From contig NC_088300.1 of assembly GCF_032854445.1 (NCBI RefSeq), forward strand, positions 14,107,191 to 14,171,190: a DNA stretch of 64,000 bases, in the 5' to 3' direction. Below the pieces are notes generated by a model, which was not told the origin of the DNA, ran no database searches, and saw only the letters and a list, made by a program, of their open reading frames with translations. The translations under genes were made by a program, and so were the position numbers. This stretch comes from Liolophura sinensis (Eukaryota > Mollusca > Polyplacophora > Chitonida > Chitonidae). This document shows, one piece after another, positions 36,739 to 49,361 of this stretch. How positions within the stretch are numbered: position 1 is the stretch's first letter; the number at the start of each line of letters is the position of its first letter.

Positions 36739-37623
36739 CTGTGTCAAGGAAAGGGCAGTTGTTAGTTAAAAGACGTCACCTGTATTGGCGAAAGTGCCAA
36801 GAGAGATTGCCATCTTAAGCCACGTTGAAAAGAAACAGGCTCGAACCAAACGACATATTTATATCTAATTATAAAGTCGTAGAAAGTCATTTTGCAATGC
36901 TAAATTGACTTGCCGCTTTCCAATTGTCGATCTAACCAAGTTCATCTTGTGTCGTGTCCTGTTTCTGGAGAAAATCGCCAGATACCATCTTAACATCATC
37001 TAAAAAATGTCAATTTTGACGAGACCTCTAGGCCGGTAAATGAGGAGAGGTTTGGCTGAAGGCGTCTCATTGAGAAGCGTTATGGCTCTTTTGGAAGCTT
37101 CACAGCTCTTGTACAATATCAGTGTTAACTGGTCACCAATTCGGTAATTCATTCATAAAGCACAGGCCACCTGCCCCCTTCTATTGAGTTAACCCGTACG
37201 ACACGCAGTGCAATATGTGATCATCCGAGCGTACAGTCAATTTCCAGTGGCTGGCTGGCCGGCGGGGGGAAACCCCCTCTCACATGTTCCATCCGGAATC
37301 GGTCTGTAGGATTTGTGCAGTGGCGGTATCCCGCAAACTATGGGAGAGCACTGGAGGATATCAATATCCATCGCTGAAATGTTTGCACAACAGCGCCATC
37401 TAAGCAGAAGATTAATTAACCGGAAGTTAATAATTCTTACAGAAGAAATTGGCCTGAAATTATTAAAAGTTTGATCAAGAGGCATGGTGACCTGGGGCTT
37501 GCATTTTAGTGCAGGATGTAGGAAAGGGGTTAAGACACCGTCTGGTTCATTGCCGTTCTCACGATGAACACAGATTTGGTGTTAAAGTAACAACACATAA
37601 ATATCCTGTGTTTTGGTCAAAAC

Positions 37624-37641
37624 TAGTTCCAGGTCCTGTCA
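37624..37641 (-). other. Short segment I, similar to segments A and B
   Basis: The plus-strand text TAGTTCCAGGTCCTGTCA matches TAGTTCTGGTCCAGTCA at 31110-31126 with one gap and two changes. In the minus-strand frame it gives LTGP followed by F.QN.G and LTP.L, the order seen in segment A. The flanks are too diverged to set boundaries. Confidence 0.2.
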
Positions 37642-38976
37642 AGATCCAAGTTTCCTTGAACAAACAAAGCTTTTACCACCGAAAAACAAACATTTAGGGT
37701 CACTTTTGGGGAACTGGTCGTTTTCTTCTCGATTGCACCTCAAGACTGAAAGCCGATCTTCAAACGAGAGCAACAATAACGAAACTTGAGGAGAATGTGA
37801 TGAAGGGGTAGTTGAAGTAATTGGCGAGTGTTCTTTCTTTGATGAGTGCAGCTTTCTAGCAAGCCCAGTACTGAACCAGCAAACCATTTATCACCGGAGT
37901 CCGGGGCGGGCTAGCGGGTCGACGTAACTCTGCGGAATTACATAAGGGGTCTGGCGTGTCGGTCAACGGTGATGTAACACCGGTCCCCCGGCGCTCGGCT
38001 GACTGATAATAGTCAACACTGACTGGTAATGGGCGGGTAGGGAGAGAGCTGTGTGATTCGGTGAATAATTGAACCCATTTAGGATAAGACCCTCCCTGTG
38101 TTACACCATTTTCAAATCTTGTCCGAAACCTCCCTTGGGAAGCTCTCTGTCAGTTAGATTACTCAAGTCATCCAAGAGTTAAGGAACTCGCGAGAGAGAA
38201 GACCATGGTCAACAACGTTAACCACAAGAACATTATCGCAATAGAGCACACTGTAATCCGTGTACACGTCGACGCCTTCTGCTTATGCGCAACACCCAAA
38301 ACTTCGTCATTGTTTGGTAGTTGCCATAACAGTATGAAATCTGTTTTATTCAAATAAGATTCTTAAGAGCCTTACAGACATGCCTCGCAGGAATTCCATC
38401 AATTTATACAACACTGTACATCATATAAATACTATGACCGAACAAAAGTGAGAAGTAACTGGTTTACAGAATCACGTTTTCTAATTATCAGATACTTTGG
38501 TAACAAACTATTCTTTCAAAGTATGGTTTTCAATGAAGAGAACAACTTAATGGTTTGAAGTTTGTTTAACTGATACTCAGAAGCAAATCTATGGATAATT
38601 TTTGGGCACGTTCTTACAGATGTTGCACTGTTGTTCACCTAACATGTTCCCCATGCAATTGGCCTTGTCAAATAACAGTGATTCTAGTAGGCTAAGAAAT
38701 GTTTGAAATGTTTTTCCTTCCATCGTATCACAATGGCCACTATATCCTGCGTATCTCTGTGAGTTTTCCTTATGCCTGTCCAAAGATGCCTGTAACACTT
38801 GCAGATTTATCAATCCTCATATAACTATGTCAAATGTCAAAAATAAAGAAATATCATTTATTGAAAAAATAGCTACTAGCGAGTTCAGCAATGAGAAATT
38901 TGACAATACATTTATTGATCATATTAGTTCTTTCTTTTTGGTTGGATTTGTCAGTTTCGATTAACATACATTTCCT

Positions 38977-39370
38977 TCAATTAAAACAGAGCTGTGCTGT
39001 AACATTTAGGACTGTCTGGAATGGGTGATTTATCAGGATAAACCATTTCGCAGACAACTTGATAACTCGCAGATCAGCTATGGTATCAGTGTCCACAGTG
39101 GCGCTGGCACCGTGAGAACCATTGGCTTCATGGCAATCAAAGTTCGAGCAACCATCATGATAATATCAACGATCTTTGGAAAACAGAGACGCATGGTCAG
39201 AGAACAATGGACACGATGCGGGGTCGATTTCAAAGATGACTTTTGGGCTGTTGCAAACGATGGAGAGTTCTGTAAAAACGTCATTGGTCATCGGTAATGA
39301 TGCCTGTATCAGTGTTGTCAGCACGGGAACACACCTGCCTTCGCTCGCATCACTTCCCAGAGCTCAGCTT
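38977..39370 (-). pseudogene. Possible decayed coding relic
   Basis: One minus-strand frame stays open for about 128 codons with a single TGA near 39166-39168. The stretch is cysteine-containing and has protein-like composition (for example VIFEID and ASCPLF). A different frame just upstream (39.37-39.52 kb) contains TGTKLF, reminiscent of TGP(E/D)LFF in segments A and B. There is no splice or start evidence, and the run length alone is not significant, so this is only a lead. Confidence 0.15.
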
Positions 39371-39600
39371 CTTCCTCATTCCCAAACACCAGCAGCGCCC
39401 AGCAGTAAAAATAGTAACATTGTTCATAAAAAGCTTTGTTCCCGTTTTGTCTTCAGCCGTCACCATACGTGGAATTACTGTGGCTTGTCCAGATATAAAC
39501 TAAATCTGCCATTTAAAAAATGTACCGCAAAACTGATACCTTGTTGTGTCAAGAAACAAGAAAACTTTACCCATGCAGTTTGAGTGAAGGAAATGTGTAT

Positions 39601-39780
39601 TGAATGTGATGACAACACAGCATTTTGAGTAAATCTAGACCAGAGACGTCTAATAAATTGCAGCTATCACTCCAATTTTTACCTAATTCTGCTTAAGCCA
39701 TGGCGGTAGGGGACGTGTAAATTGCTGCTATTTCAGCGTTACATGGCCAGTTAAAATGATACTCTAACTGAGGTAAATTG
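39601..39780 (-). repeat. Interspersed repeat, copy 2 of an inverted pair
   Basis: The reverse complement matches 14617-14784 from CAATTTACCTCAGT to CACATTCA, including CCATGGCTTAAGCAGAATT and AATGCTGTGTTGTCATCACA. Copy 2 is about 12 bp longer through small internal insertions. No coding capacity is seen. Confidence 0.75.
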
Positions 39781-39867
39781 ACATTTCACGTGCTATATGT
39801 GAGAATAGAGAATTGGACGGAGAATCATTTGCACGGAAAATATATACATGATTGGTAGTTTTGTGAT

Positions 39868-39960
39868 ATTTTATTTTATTTATTCATTTTTGTGATTTAC
39901 GCTGTACTCAAGAATGTATCACTTATATTACGGCATCTAGCTTTTTTGTGATGAACACAA
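39868..39960 (-). mobile_element. Degenerate SINE 3' end
   Basis: TTTATTTATTCATTTTTGTG, TTTACGCTGTACTCAAGAAT and TATCACTTATATTACGGC are a decayed minus-strand tail and 3' domain. The part beyond 39.96 kb is not recognisable. Confidence 0.7.
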
Positions 39961-42900
39961 AAATACGAAACCAGAAGCGTTGGCCATCCGTTCTGAGCGG
40001 TATACCCTTGACAACATAGAGCTTGTCGTTTCTTATTAGGTTGACAGATATCAGGTGTTGGTGTACAAAATCACTTCCTACATGACCGGTGTAAGGGTTA
40101 TATAATAGATAGTAAACCTGATAACGTGTCAGAATTCAGCCATGCCACCTAATGGGCATATCTCCCGAACCATTTAATCTCGCGTCTTCGCTACTGATTT
40201 GGAAGATAAAAATGAAAGGTGGTCAGCGTAATTTTCTAATGGCATGTTGCAATGGCCTAAGCCACACGACTGTTATTGGTGGAAACGCAGTGGTCAGTCC
40301 AGCACGCGCGGCCAGTGGCTGTGTCCGGAGCGTGCGGGACTGACCGGTGACGCGTTGCTCGCGGACTCTGGACGTTCTGAAGGTCAGATGTTGTTTGTAG
40401 GAGACTCAGTTGTAACCGAATACCACCATTATACCAAATCAGGCAACTGTCGTTTTTTCCTTCGATCGGTATCTGTAGATCTAAATATGGTTAATTCGCC
40501 ATCTTGGTTATAAAAGCGTGCTACTTTTGAAACCGACCAAAGTGGCAGCATTTTTATGACAGTGAATAATGGAGTAAAAATTTAAAGAACGGAAAACGTA
40601 TTAGATTTGACTTGTTTTCGACGTAAGCGCAAATCTACATGGCAGAGGTTCTATTTATAACGTAATTTGCTCTGACCAATGTCTTAAGGTTTATGCTGAT
40701 TGCTTCTGGAAAATCCAGTAGAAATAATCAACTGACATGCGTGCACAGATTTTTTATCCACATTATATTGTTTATAAAGAAACTTGTCATTTCTGAAATG
40801 ACAAAAGCAACAGACCTGCGCATAAGGGCTACTATTTTTAACTATAAATTAAGTGAGAAGTAAGGGTCTTTCAAAAGGGTCTTAATTTCAATGTCGAATC
40901 ATCCACTGGGCCAAGGTTTTTTAAACCAATGGGCAGGTGTGAGAAAAAAAAGGAACGTGGCACGCGACTTGCACGAGCATGATTACGTAATAATCCACGT
41001 GAGATAGGGATGGCTTTGACCCAGTGACATGCCACTGACCCCCTGCTGCTGAGAAAGCATGACGCTAGATTTGGCGGGCAAAAAAAAAACACAAAACAAA
41101 ACAAAAACGGATATAGGGCAAATGTTGATTTTACGATTAAAATGTCTGGCAAAAAGGATGTTGTGTTAGCAAATCGGTTCCTAGCTTGGTGGTATTTGAA
41201 TAGATTATTGATGCAACTGTCGACAAGATGTCTCCTAGCGCACAGAAACACGAGAAAGATCAGATTTGAGATTTATTGCGAAAATTTGGTTGAGAAGCAA
41301 GTCAGTATTCATGTGGGAACGCAGAATAGAAAAAATAATAACTCATTCCTAAAAAATTCCTAGTAGGAAACAGTATGGGAAATGATATGAATATGTAATT
41401 GGCTTAAGCATGTAACTGTAATTATAACAACTTGGGTTGACACGCCTATTACTGTTGTCCTTGTAACTACAGACTTCACTGTCTGTGAAGATGTAGATGC
41501 AAATAAAGTAAATCAACAATTTAAAAAGAAATGACACTTTAGTGATACACGATACACTCATATGCGAAAGTGGCAAGGTAAAGATTGAACATTATATAGG
41601 ACCCCACAGGTAACACTGTTATCGCATGCACCAATATAGACTGTGGTAAACAATAATGTAACGTCCAGGCATGTCTGCATGTTTCCAGAGTATCGTCATA
41701 TACACTTTCTTGGAGGGTTCTAAAGAGGTTAATACCTTGACCCATTGTCTCTCATGGCGTATCACAATTTACATTACAAAACTTTATAAACAGGAAAGAA
41801 AACAAAGTGACATATATGCGGGAAAAAGGACATAACAATGGAACACAAAAATGCTCGTAAGCGCATACATTATTCAGGCACTTCTGTGTACACGCGAGCG
41901 CCCAACCTTAGTCTGAGCAGAATGTGTCATCTTGTGTAAACGTAGGACGTTGAGAATGTGGTGTGCTAACTGCTAGGTAAACAGATTCACCTGCTTCAGG
42001 TGAATACGAGAAGAGGTAATTTTATTTACACTTTCAAATTAAAGAGAAACAAGATTGTTTGGCCATAGAGACCCATGTTTGAGTGGGTCTTTGTGGCTGG
42101 CCCAAACCATCGAGAGTTGATACTAAGAAGGGGTGAAAAATCACAGCGGTTAGTGGTACGATACTAAACTGACCGGCACTGTTACCATTCCGCCTGGACC
42201 GAGTATGACGATCTGTGGTCACAATACCAACAAAATGGTGAAACACTTGAAATGAAGCCATTATAGTCAGTTAACAATGAAATGTATCCTGAATGCATGT
42301 CCTTGAGAGCGACCCACCAATGGACAAACCGCCCTATACCCACAGTTTCTAGTTAATGGTTGAAGGGATTCGGAGGCAAGATCTGTATGAGCTGTCTCCA
42401 GTGTTTAAAGTCCATGACCACATAATCACAGGCTGAGAGGTTTAAGCGATTTGTAAACTGCGATTTGACAATGCCATCAACAAAAGCAATGACAAATCGT
42501 TCACATTTGAATACTATTTTACAAAGGTATTGTATCCGAAGAGGGAAGAGTGATGTAGTTAAGGAATCTCGAATGAAGACCACCAAAGAGCTGGCGTGTC
42601 ATTTCCCGGACGGAACATTAGATCTCGTGGCATAGTGGTATATTGTCTATAAAGACATTGTAAAATGCGCATTTCTGACATGTGAACAATATCAAAGCGA
42701 AAACCTTACAAAATTTTTGGTACTTTTGCGCATTATTTTTTTAAATACTCTGAAAAATGTTTAAGAGCAGTTTACTCACTCAGGCTGGCTAATACATAAA
42801 TCTAGCACAAACGAAAAACGAAAATTGGACACGTACAAATTCGGGACAAGGAAATTCGGACCGGTTGGGCCTGATGGGATAGGTAGAGGGGAGAGTGAAT

Positions 42901-45900
42901 ATTGGTTCAAAACATGTCAAACGCACTTTAATGAATTTGGAAACTAAACAGGTACGAACAAAGGTGTGTTGTAGACTGATACATGTATACATGTCAAATT
43001 AACCCACAACCCGTGACCGTTGACAGAATGTTGTTTTTACAGCTTAAGCTTGCCCAGTAAATCGCCAGTTATGCGCGGCCTCAAGCCATAGGCCAAGTCA
43101 TCTCAACACCTCTTGATCATCTGTAGGTAATGCAATCTAGTTTTTGAATATCGGATAAAATCGGATTAGCTTTCATGCTTTATGAGGTTGTGATGGAAGT
43201 ACAGATGGTCGCCTTGTCCCTGAGAAAAGTCACAGCGGCCGTAACGATATGTTCATGGGAGTAACAATGCAAACAGAGCGGTAAGAGCGCGCGTCGTGGG
43301 CTGACTTCGGACATCTGACCCGTGGCCAGTCAGTCCAGCTTCCCCCAATTTGTTGTTTTTCAATTACCCCATGCGTGGATGAAGATGGCATATTAACTCG
43401 AGAATGGCCAGCTTGACCATCGGCAGACGTGATGGACAAAGACCTCAAAAAGTGTCGTTTATAACTTGTCAAAAATTTCAGGTGCGTGCTTTTGTCTTCA
43501 AGTCCTTTGTCTTTAGATTTTGCTTCGCGTTTTTTTTAGTCCACCAGACTGTCCCTGACACAGAGGGTGAAAGGAGAATGACATTGGCCGAAATGCGTGT
43601 CCAGTAAGCTGTGGTCACTCATTGTGTGTGCTGCCAGAAGCAATTTATTCTGGCTGACCAGTCCCAGTCATTCAGCCTCCCATGCCGTATGCAATACTCG
43701 CATAAAAGAAATCACATTCTGGACAATAATTAATATCATTACCGAGACTGACCACACTCCGGCCAGGGTCTTGAGTATCATTTCAACTGACCACTACCTC
43801 GACAGCTGTATGCAAATTACTTTACTTGACCTTTCCTCCCTATGTCCAGCGACCTCAGGGCAAAGGCCAAGAAAACCAATTATTAATATTTTCATCCTTC
43901 GCGTGCCATATTGATAAAAGAGGAGGAAAATACAAAAAGAGGGGTTCTGGCCAAAACTGGACACTGGTCAAGCGACATTCGCTGGTCAAGCGTTAGTAGC
44001 ACTTTGTCATCACATCACTCACGCTGACCCCCTCCCCTTAAAACCTTTATGCCCACACAACCCACAGGGTTAAAGACTCGTGGCGATGAATAAAAACTCT
44101 CGTGTATACTCTAATGAATATAGGCTTGGGTTGCATTGTTTTCGATAAACCATTGTCAGAATACTAAACAAACTGTAAAGTTTGACATGATCAAAATATC
44201 TGCTTATTTACGCCTAATTTAATAACGTCGTACATGTGTTTTTCTTTACAACACTCCTTGCATTTTGTCCTGTATGTCTCAGATGATGGAATACTCACAG
44301 ATGGTCTGTATGTTCCAAACATCCAACGAAACCAATACCTCAGCGTTTAAGAAAAACAAAGACTGTCCTTCTTTGTTGAAGTTTCATAAAGACGCTATTA
44401 ATACCCAGACTGTGAAGGTGCCATTAAGTTATTTTTAGCAGGCAGCTGTGAAATTGAACTTTTTGATCAACATTTTGAAACGGGAACATATATTTAAATT
44501 TGCGCTTTCATGTAGAACATAAAATGAATTTTTTTTAACCAGGAGGTTGCATTTGGTGATTTGTGAATTGATACATTTATTCTAGACTAGGTGGATGTTA
44601 TATTAACAATTTAACCAAACAACAAAATAATGGCTGGAATATACAAGTACTGAATGATTATTGTACTTTCATTTTACGGGCGAACTGTTCAGGTTACCAA
44701 GTTAAAACAATACCCATTTTATTTTTCGATGGTAGTGAATAATTGCGCATTTATGGTACTCAGTTATAGCGCACTAACAACATTCGTTCAAATTCATCCA
44801 GAACACATCGTAGTTAAGAGAACACAGTTTCTACAACTTGTATAAGCTTAATGTCGATCGTCATCGTCGGCAGTCTATTGTCATCAAGGTATGACATATA
44901 ACGTATAATTAACATATAATACGGTATATTTCATATACTGGCCACTGCTGAGTGCGGTATTGTTAATAACTTATTTAATAATAATAACGGCCTTCGATCA
45001 CTTTAATTGTTAACTACAATACAGTATTGTTAGGCACTGGATTTTGATCTTTTTACCACTTACAGATTGCCCTCACAGAAATAGATAAAAGCATCAAAGC
45101 ATCCGATGAAACAAACTCAGAGCAACGGGTATTCAAGCATAATTATACGGGCATTTGATAATCAGAAATGTATAGATTGTTTTTGCTAGTAGTAAAAAAA
45201 ACACTTGATTTGTCATTTTATTTACTGCACTGCGCGCTTCATATACAACTGTGTACATCCATGCATGTATATGCTCTAGAAATCCGTATGACTGTAACGG
45301 GTTAGGACTTATAAAGAAAATGTCCAGTGAATATACATTTTCATTTCGGCTAAATTAATGTTTTTTTATTCAGATTTTGTACAGATTTCGACACATTTAG
45401 TTATGCATAGTGGCATGTGCATGAGCCAAAATTAATTATTATGCGTTCTCTGCGTTGTTTCTCTGTAGGCTGTGTAGTTAAATGTTGTGTATGTGAGGTG
45501 TTGAGTTGTGGCACTATGCAGTCAATTTTTGACGTATGGTTGACGAACCTGACCTTCAGTGCCGAAGTATACCAATAACCGCTGGCACTGGTTAGTTAAA
45601 TTCGCCTGCAGTAATGTATTGTAATTGACGCGGTCGATATAATGCCCTTGTATGTGGCTGATTTATGTGGATTGATAAAATTACAAGTTTTTTTGATGTT
45701 TTGATCTGTGATAGTGCACTCATAAGTTTCACGTTATGCCATATTACGTGACTGATTTATGCTAGCATTATAGTGAAGTTGGTTGATTTATCCTTAATAA
45801 TAATCTGCAGTTGACAGATTTTCCCTGTACTTGGGTGATTTATAATCAGTTAATCATGCTTCCATACAAATCGATTGTAAACGTGGTTATTTTACGCTTA

Positions 45901-46659
45901 ACTGAATGTTGTACATGTCTGTTACTTTACGGAAAGCTGACGTAATACCATTTTATATTGTGCATTAAAAACATTTGTCAGAATCTGTTTCAACGTGTAC
46001 ACTCATTAAATCCTTTTGGAGATGTGCAGAATGCAGTTTTATGTGTCAGAAACTATTGTCACTAAGACATTTTGGGAATCTGAGGAATATAGGTTTTGTG
46101 CTTTAGCCTAAAATTGTAATGGAAATTAAACTCTTAAATATATACATGTACATCAGAGGGATAAAGTTTTGACCGCTGATTGTATGCTGTTGTAGAACAA
46201 TTTCAGCCAAGTTTCAGTATCCAACATCAAATATTTTGTTTTGTAGAGACCGTTAAAGTTTGATACAGGCTCCCTGCAAGGTACTGGACTTCACTTGCTC
46301 TCCATCACTGTTTTTTTTTCTTTTCTTTTTTCTTTCTAAAAGTGGACATGGTTAGATTTGAATCCGAAATGCTGATAGCGTGTACCAGTTGTGCTTTAAG
46401 CAGGTTGTTCTAAAGTCAGTAAAACGTTCAAAAGATGAATTAACGCATATAAAATTATAGGTTTTTGAACGCCGTCTATGTTTGCAGTGAGTTGCCATAC
46501 ATAATTCATGGCTATATTATTATTATTATTATTAGGTTATTATTCTGAAGTGTTAATGTACATCAAATTGGACAAAAGGATGGATAAGTATGCGCATGTA
46601 TTTATCAGCCTAAAGTTACGCAAGTCTCATGCAGGTTATATGTGTCAATCTTTCTGACA
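39961..46659. other. Long unique noncoding stretch
   Basis: No intact gene. An A-rich patch lies at about 41.08-41.11 kb. Minus-strand frames at 41.5-42.6 kb have a somewhat protein-like composition (for example FVIAFVDG near 42.46 kb) but contain stops and no clear splice sites. G+C-richer islands at 40.2-40.4 and 43.2-43.9 kb carry repeated TGACCA words. An ATT trinucleotide run sits at 46514-46535. Confidence 0.3.
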
Positions 46660-46870
46660 GACATATTGCGTTATGAATATTCATGTGTACTGGAATTCTC
46701 GTCACTGCAAGGGTAGAATATTCATAATTCCGCAACTGACTATACGTAATAATTAGTAATAGCCTCGCGTGCCTTATGTGATATAACTTTGCATATATGC
46801 AATATTACACCGACAATTCGGGATAATTTACACAGGCGTGCATTATGTAATACAGATGTAGGCCACGTCC
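46660..46870. promoter_or_regulatory. Enhancer-like cluster of POU/homeodomain-type palindromes
   Basis: ATGAATATTCAT (46673-46684) and TGCATATATGCA (46790-46801) are perfect 12-bp palindromes of the kind bound by POU dimers. GAATATTCATAATT (46716-46729) repeats the first word, and TAATAATTAGTAAT and ATTATGTAATAC add TAAT-type sites. All are within about 190 bp of unique sequence. Assignment as an enhancer is inference. Confidence 0.3.
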
Positions 46871-47979
46871 CAACCTATAGTCTGTCAGTAGACAGTGCAG
46901 TTAGTCATGCCTGGGCGCAGTGTATGGGCGGGACACACCTGAGCTATCACTTATAATGGATAAGTGCATTAACAAATAGGGTGTAATAGTCAGCTCATTA
47001 TTGTGTAATTATGTCTAAACATGTCTGGGAAGCCCTTTCCCCCGGGGAAGGGGAGAGGTCAATGGGCTAGATATGGGCTATGCAAAGTTACATGGAACAC
47101 AGCCTAGGGTCAAATCGTTACCGCGCTGCGCGAAAGGCCATGCCACCTGAGCAAATGTCTTACCTGTAATTAACAGTTTGTCAACGGTATAGCCAAGCGA
47201 ACATAAATAAGGACCGAACAAGCTGTCACAATGATTACACAACGCTGATGTCACACTACCTAATAGCGAAATCTCCCGCGAACCATTCATCTATGACACA
47301 ATACGTAGCTAAATATGGATACGGTGCATATTTCTAGTAGCCATGTCGTTACAATGGCATGTGTTATGTGTATCCACAGGTGGAAAGTTCATCACAGCTT
47401 ATAATCATAGCTACCTGTTATTGAATCTTGCGTAATGTTCCATCCCAGTCAATGGATAGCAATAACTTCACATGGCCGATGATACACAAGCTGCTTCAGA
47501 GCAATGACGTCAAAGCCTGGGATGAAAGTCTCATCGGCTGGATTGAAGGCTACGGTTGTAGAGGCAAGAGAAAGATACTACAGTAAAATTCGTATGAAAT
47601 GTAATACCAGTAAGCGTTGGTGTGCGAAATCGTTTGTAATTTATAGCTACTGACAACTTTTACAAATAAATTCTGCTTTTGAAGTATGCATTGTTTTCTT
47701 TTCGACTAATCGTACTTCGTAATCGTAATTTGGAACACATTTTATCTCTTGTTTTGTTAGCTATGGGCAACTCTTTCTGTCTGCAGTTGAACGGTCGAAT
47801 TTTTGACATCCAATCTTTTAACATATACCATTCACTCATTCACTGGGGTAAAACGACACGCTAAGCCAAATCTTTTTTTTTCGAGAAGTGGTAGCTATTG
47901 CGATTATGCGCCTGTACATTCTCAAGTTTCTATTTTTTCTTTGTTTCTATCAAGGAACATGAAAAGATGGGAGTGCGTT
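46871..47979. other. Unique noncoding stretch
   Basis: No gene is recognised. The part from 46.86 to 47.3 kb is G+C-richer and unique; the remainder is A+T-rich up to the 23-bp array. Confidence 0.3.
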
Positions 47980-48373
47980 TTGATGACACGGGTACAGTGG
48001 TGGGTGACTTCCGGATACGATGCTGGATGATGTCCGAATACAGCAGTGGATGGCGTCCGGATACAGGAGTGGATGACGCCTGGATACAGTGGTGGATGAT
48101 GTCCGGATTCAGGAGTGGATGACGTCCGGATACAGGAGTGGATGGCGTCCGAATACAGCAGTGGATGGCGTCCGGATACAGGAGTGGATGACGCCTGGAT
48201 ACAGTGGTGGATGACGTCCGGGCTCAGGAGTGGATGGCGTCCGGATACAGGAGTGGATAACGCCTGGATACAGTGGTGGATGGCGTCCGGATACAGGAGT
48301 GGATGACGTCCGGATACAGGAGTGGATGACGTCTGAATACAGCAGTGGATGGCGTCCGGATACAGGAGTGGAT
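47980..48373. repeat. 23-bp tandem array, 17 in-register units
   Basis: Unit: GTGGATGACGTCCGGATACA plus GGA. The GAT marker steps by exactly 23 bp from 48026 to 48371, and by 23 from the variant at 48003, so 16 intervals contain no indel. Common variants are GGCGTCC/GACGTCC/GACGCCT and CAGGAG/CAGCAG/CAGTGG. One detached unit lies at about 48418-48450. Three times 23 is 69, so several frames read through and create spurious open frames on both strands. Confidence 0.95.
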
Positions 48374-48455
48374 CAACCAGGCTATGGCAAGGTTCCTCCT
48401 AGCACAATGGTAGCCGCCGAATACAGCAATGGATGGAATCCGGATACATGGAGGA

Positions 48456-49081
48456 TTCACATTAACGTGCTGTTGGACATCAAAACATTTAACTTAAGAT
48501 TGGAAGATCGTTCAACAAATATTGCTTTGATAATGAAATGTATCTGTTGCTTTACATGGAGTCGATTCCATGAGGCTACATTCTAAACCTGTCGGCATAT
48601 GGACGGGCCTGCTACAGGAAGACAGGTCGAAGCATGCTTTTGGTCGGGCCTGCTACTAGAAGAGCCCGTCGATGTTGGCTTTTGGATGTAAGGAGACTGA
48701 AATGATATTGAAAGCGATGTAAAACTAAAGCAGACACATCACGATGTCGTGTGATTTACATATTTGCGATGACATTTCTTTCGGTTCGATTGTTCTTTTT
48801 CTGTTTCTTTTTGGATATTTCCACCCTGTAGAGTTCGACCTAAAATGCATAATTACATTGTATATATGACTTAGATTAAAACGGGGGAAACTGAAGTGGA
48901 ATGTCTGGATTTAGCCTGCGTTACAGATGACAAAGAAACAGGCCTTAGTGGCGAACCGAGAAGGAATCATCATATCAACCACTGTACAGTCCCTTTATAT
49001 AGGCCTATAATATTTAAATTAATTTTCCAAAAACAATTAAAACTTATTAAATGTATACCGAGCCTCTGGCTGTGGCTTTAA
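48456..49081. other. Unique noncoding stretch
   Basis: Nothing recognisable, apart from a GGGCCTGCTAC word repeated at 48605 and 48645 with related flanks. Confidence 0.3.
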
Positions 49082-49361
49082 GTCAGGAGGTTTGTCAGGT
49101 ACCTGGAGAAGGTCGGTGGTTCATCCTGGTACTCCGGATTCCTCTGATTTATTTATTTATTTGATTGGTGTTTGACGCCATGAGTTACATCCTGATTATG
49201 GTGGTAGGAAACTGGGTAGAGCCCGGCGGAAACCCACGACCATCCGCAGGTTGCTGGAAAACCTTCCCACTCGGATTCCTCTGAACGCCGACATATAAGT
49301 AAAAAGTCTTTGAGCAAGGCGTTAAACCGTTCAGTACTATTCACATGAGTAAATAAATCAC
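49082..49361 (+). mobile_element. Older second-family SINE split by a younger insertion
   Basis: The left part (49082-49147) has the core GGTTTGTCAGGTACCTGG and AGGTCGGTGGTTCATCC. The right part (49285-49361) has the tail ATATAAGTAAAAAGTC, GGCGTTAAACCG and AAATAAAT. The two halves read continuously once the inserted SINE and one copy of CGGATTCCTCTGA are removed. The pol III head is not recognisable upstream. Confidence 0.8.
49148..49271 (-). mobile_element. Nested, 5'-truncated SINE
   Basis: A minus-strand copy (tail TTTATTTATTTATTTGATTG, centre CCCACGACCATCCGCAGG) ends at CCTTCCCAC, before the tRNA-like head. The 13-bp duplication CGGATTCCTCTGA is perfect on both sides (49135-49147 and 49272-49284). 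Its 3' domain has lost about 40 bp between GACGCC and ATTATGGTGG and holds ATGAGTTACATCCTG in place of it (see findings). Confidence 0.92.
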
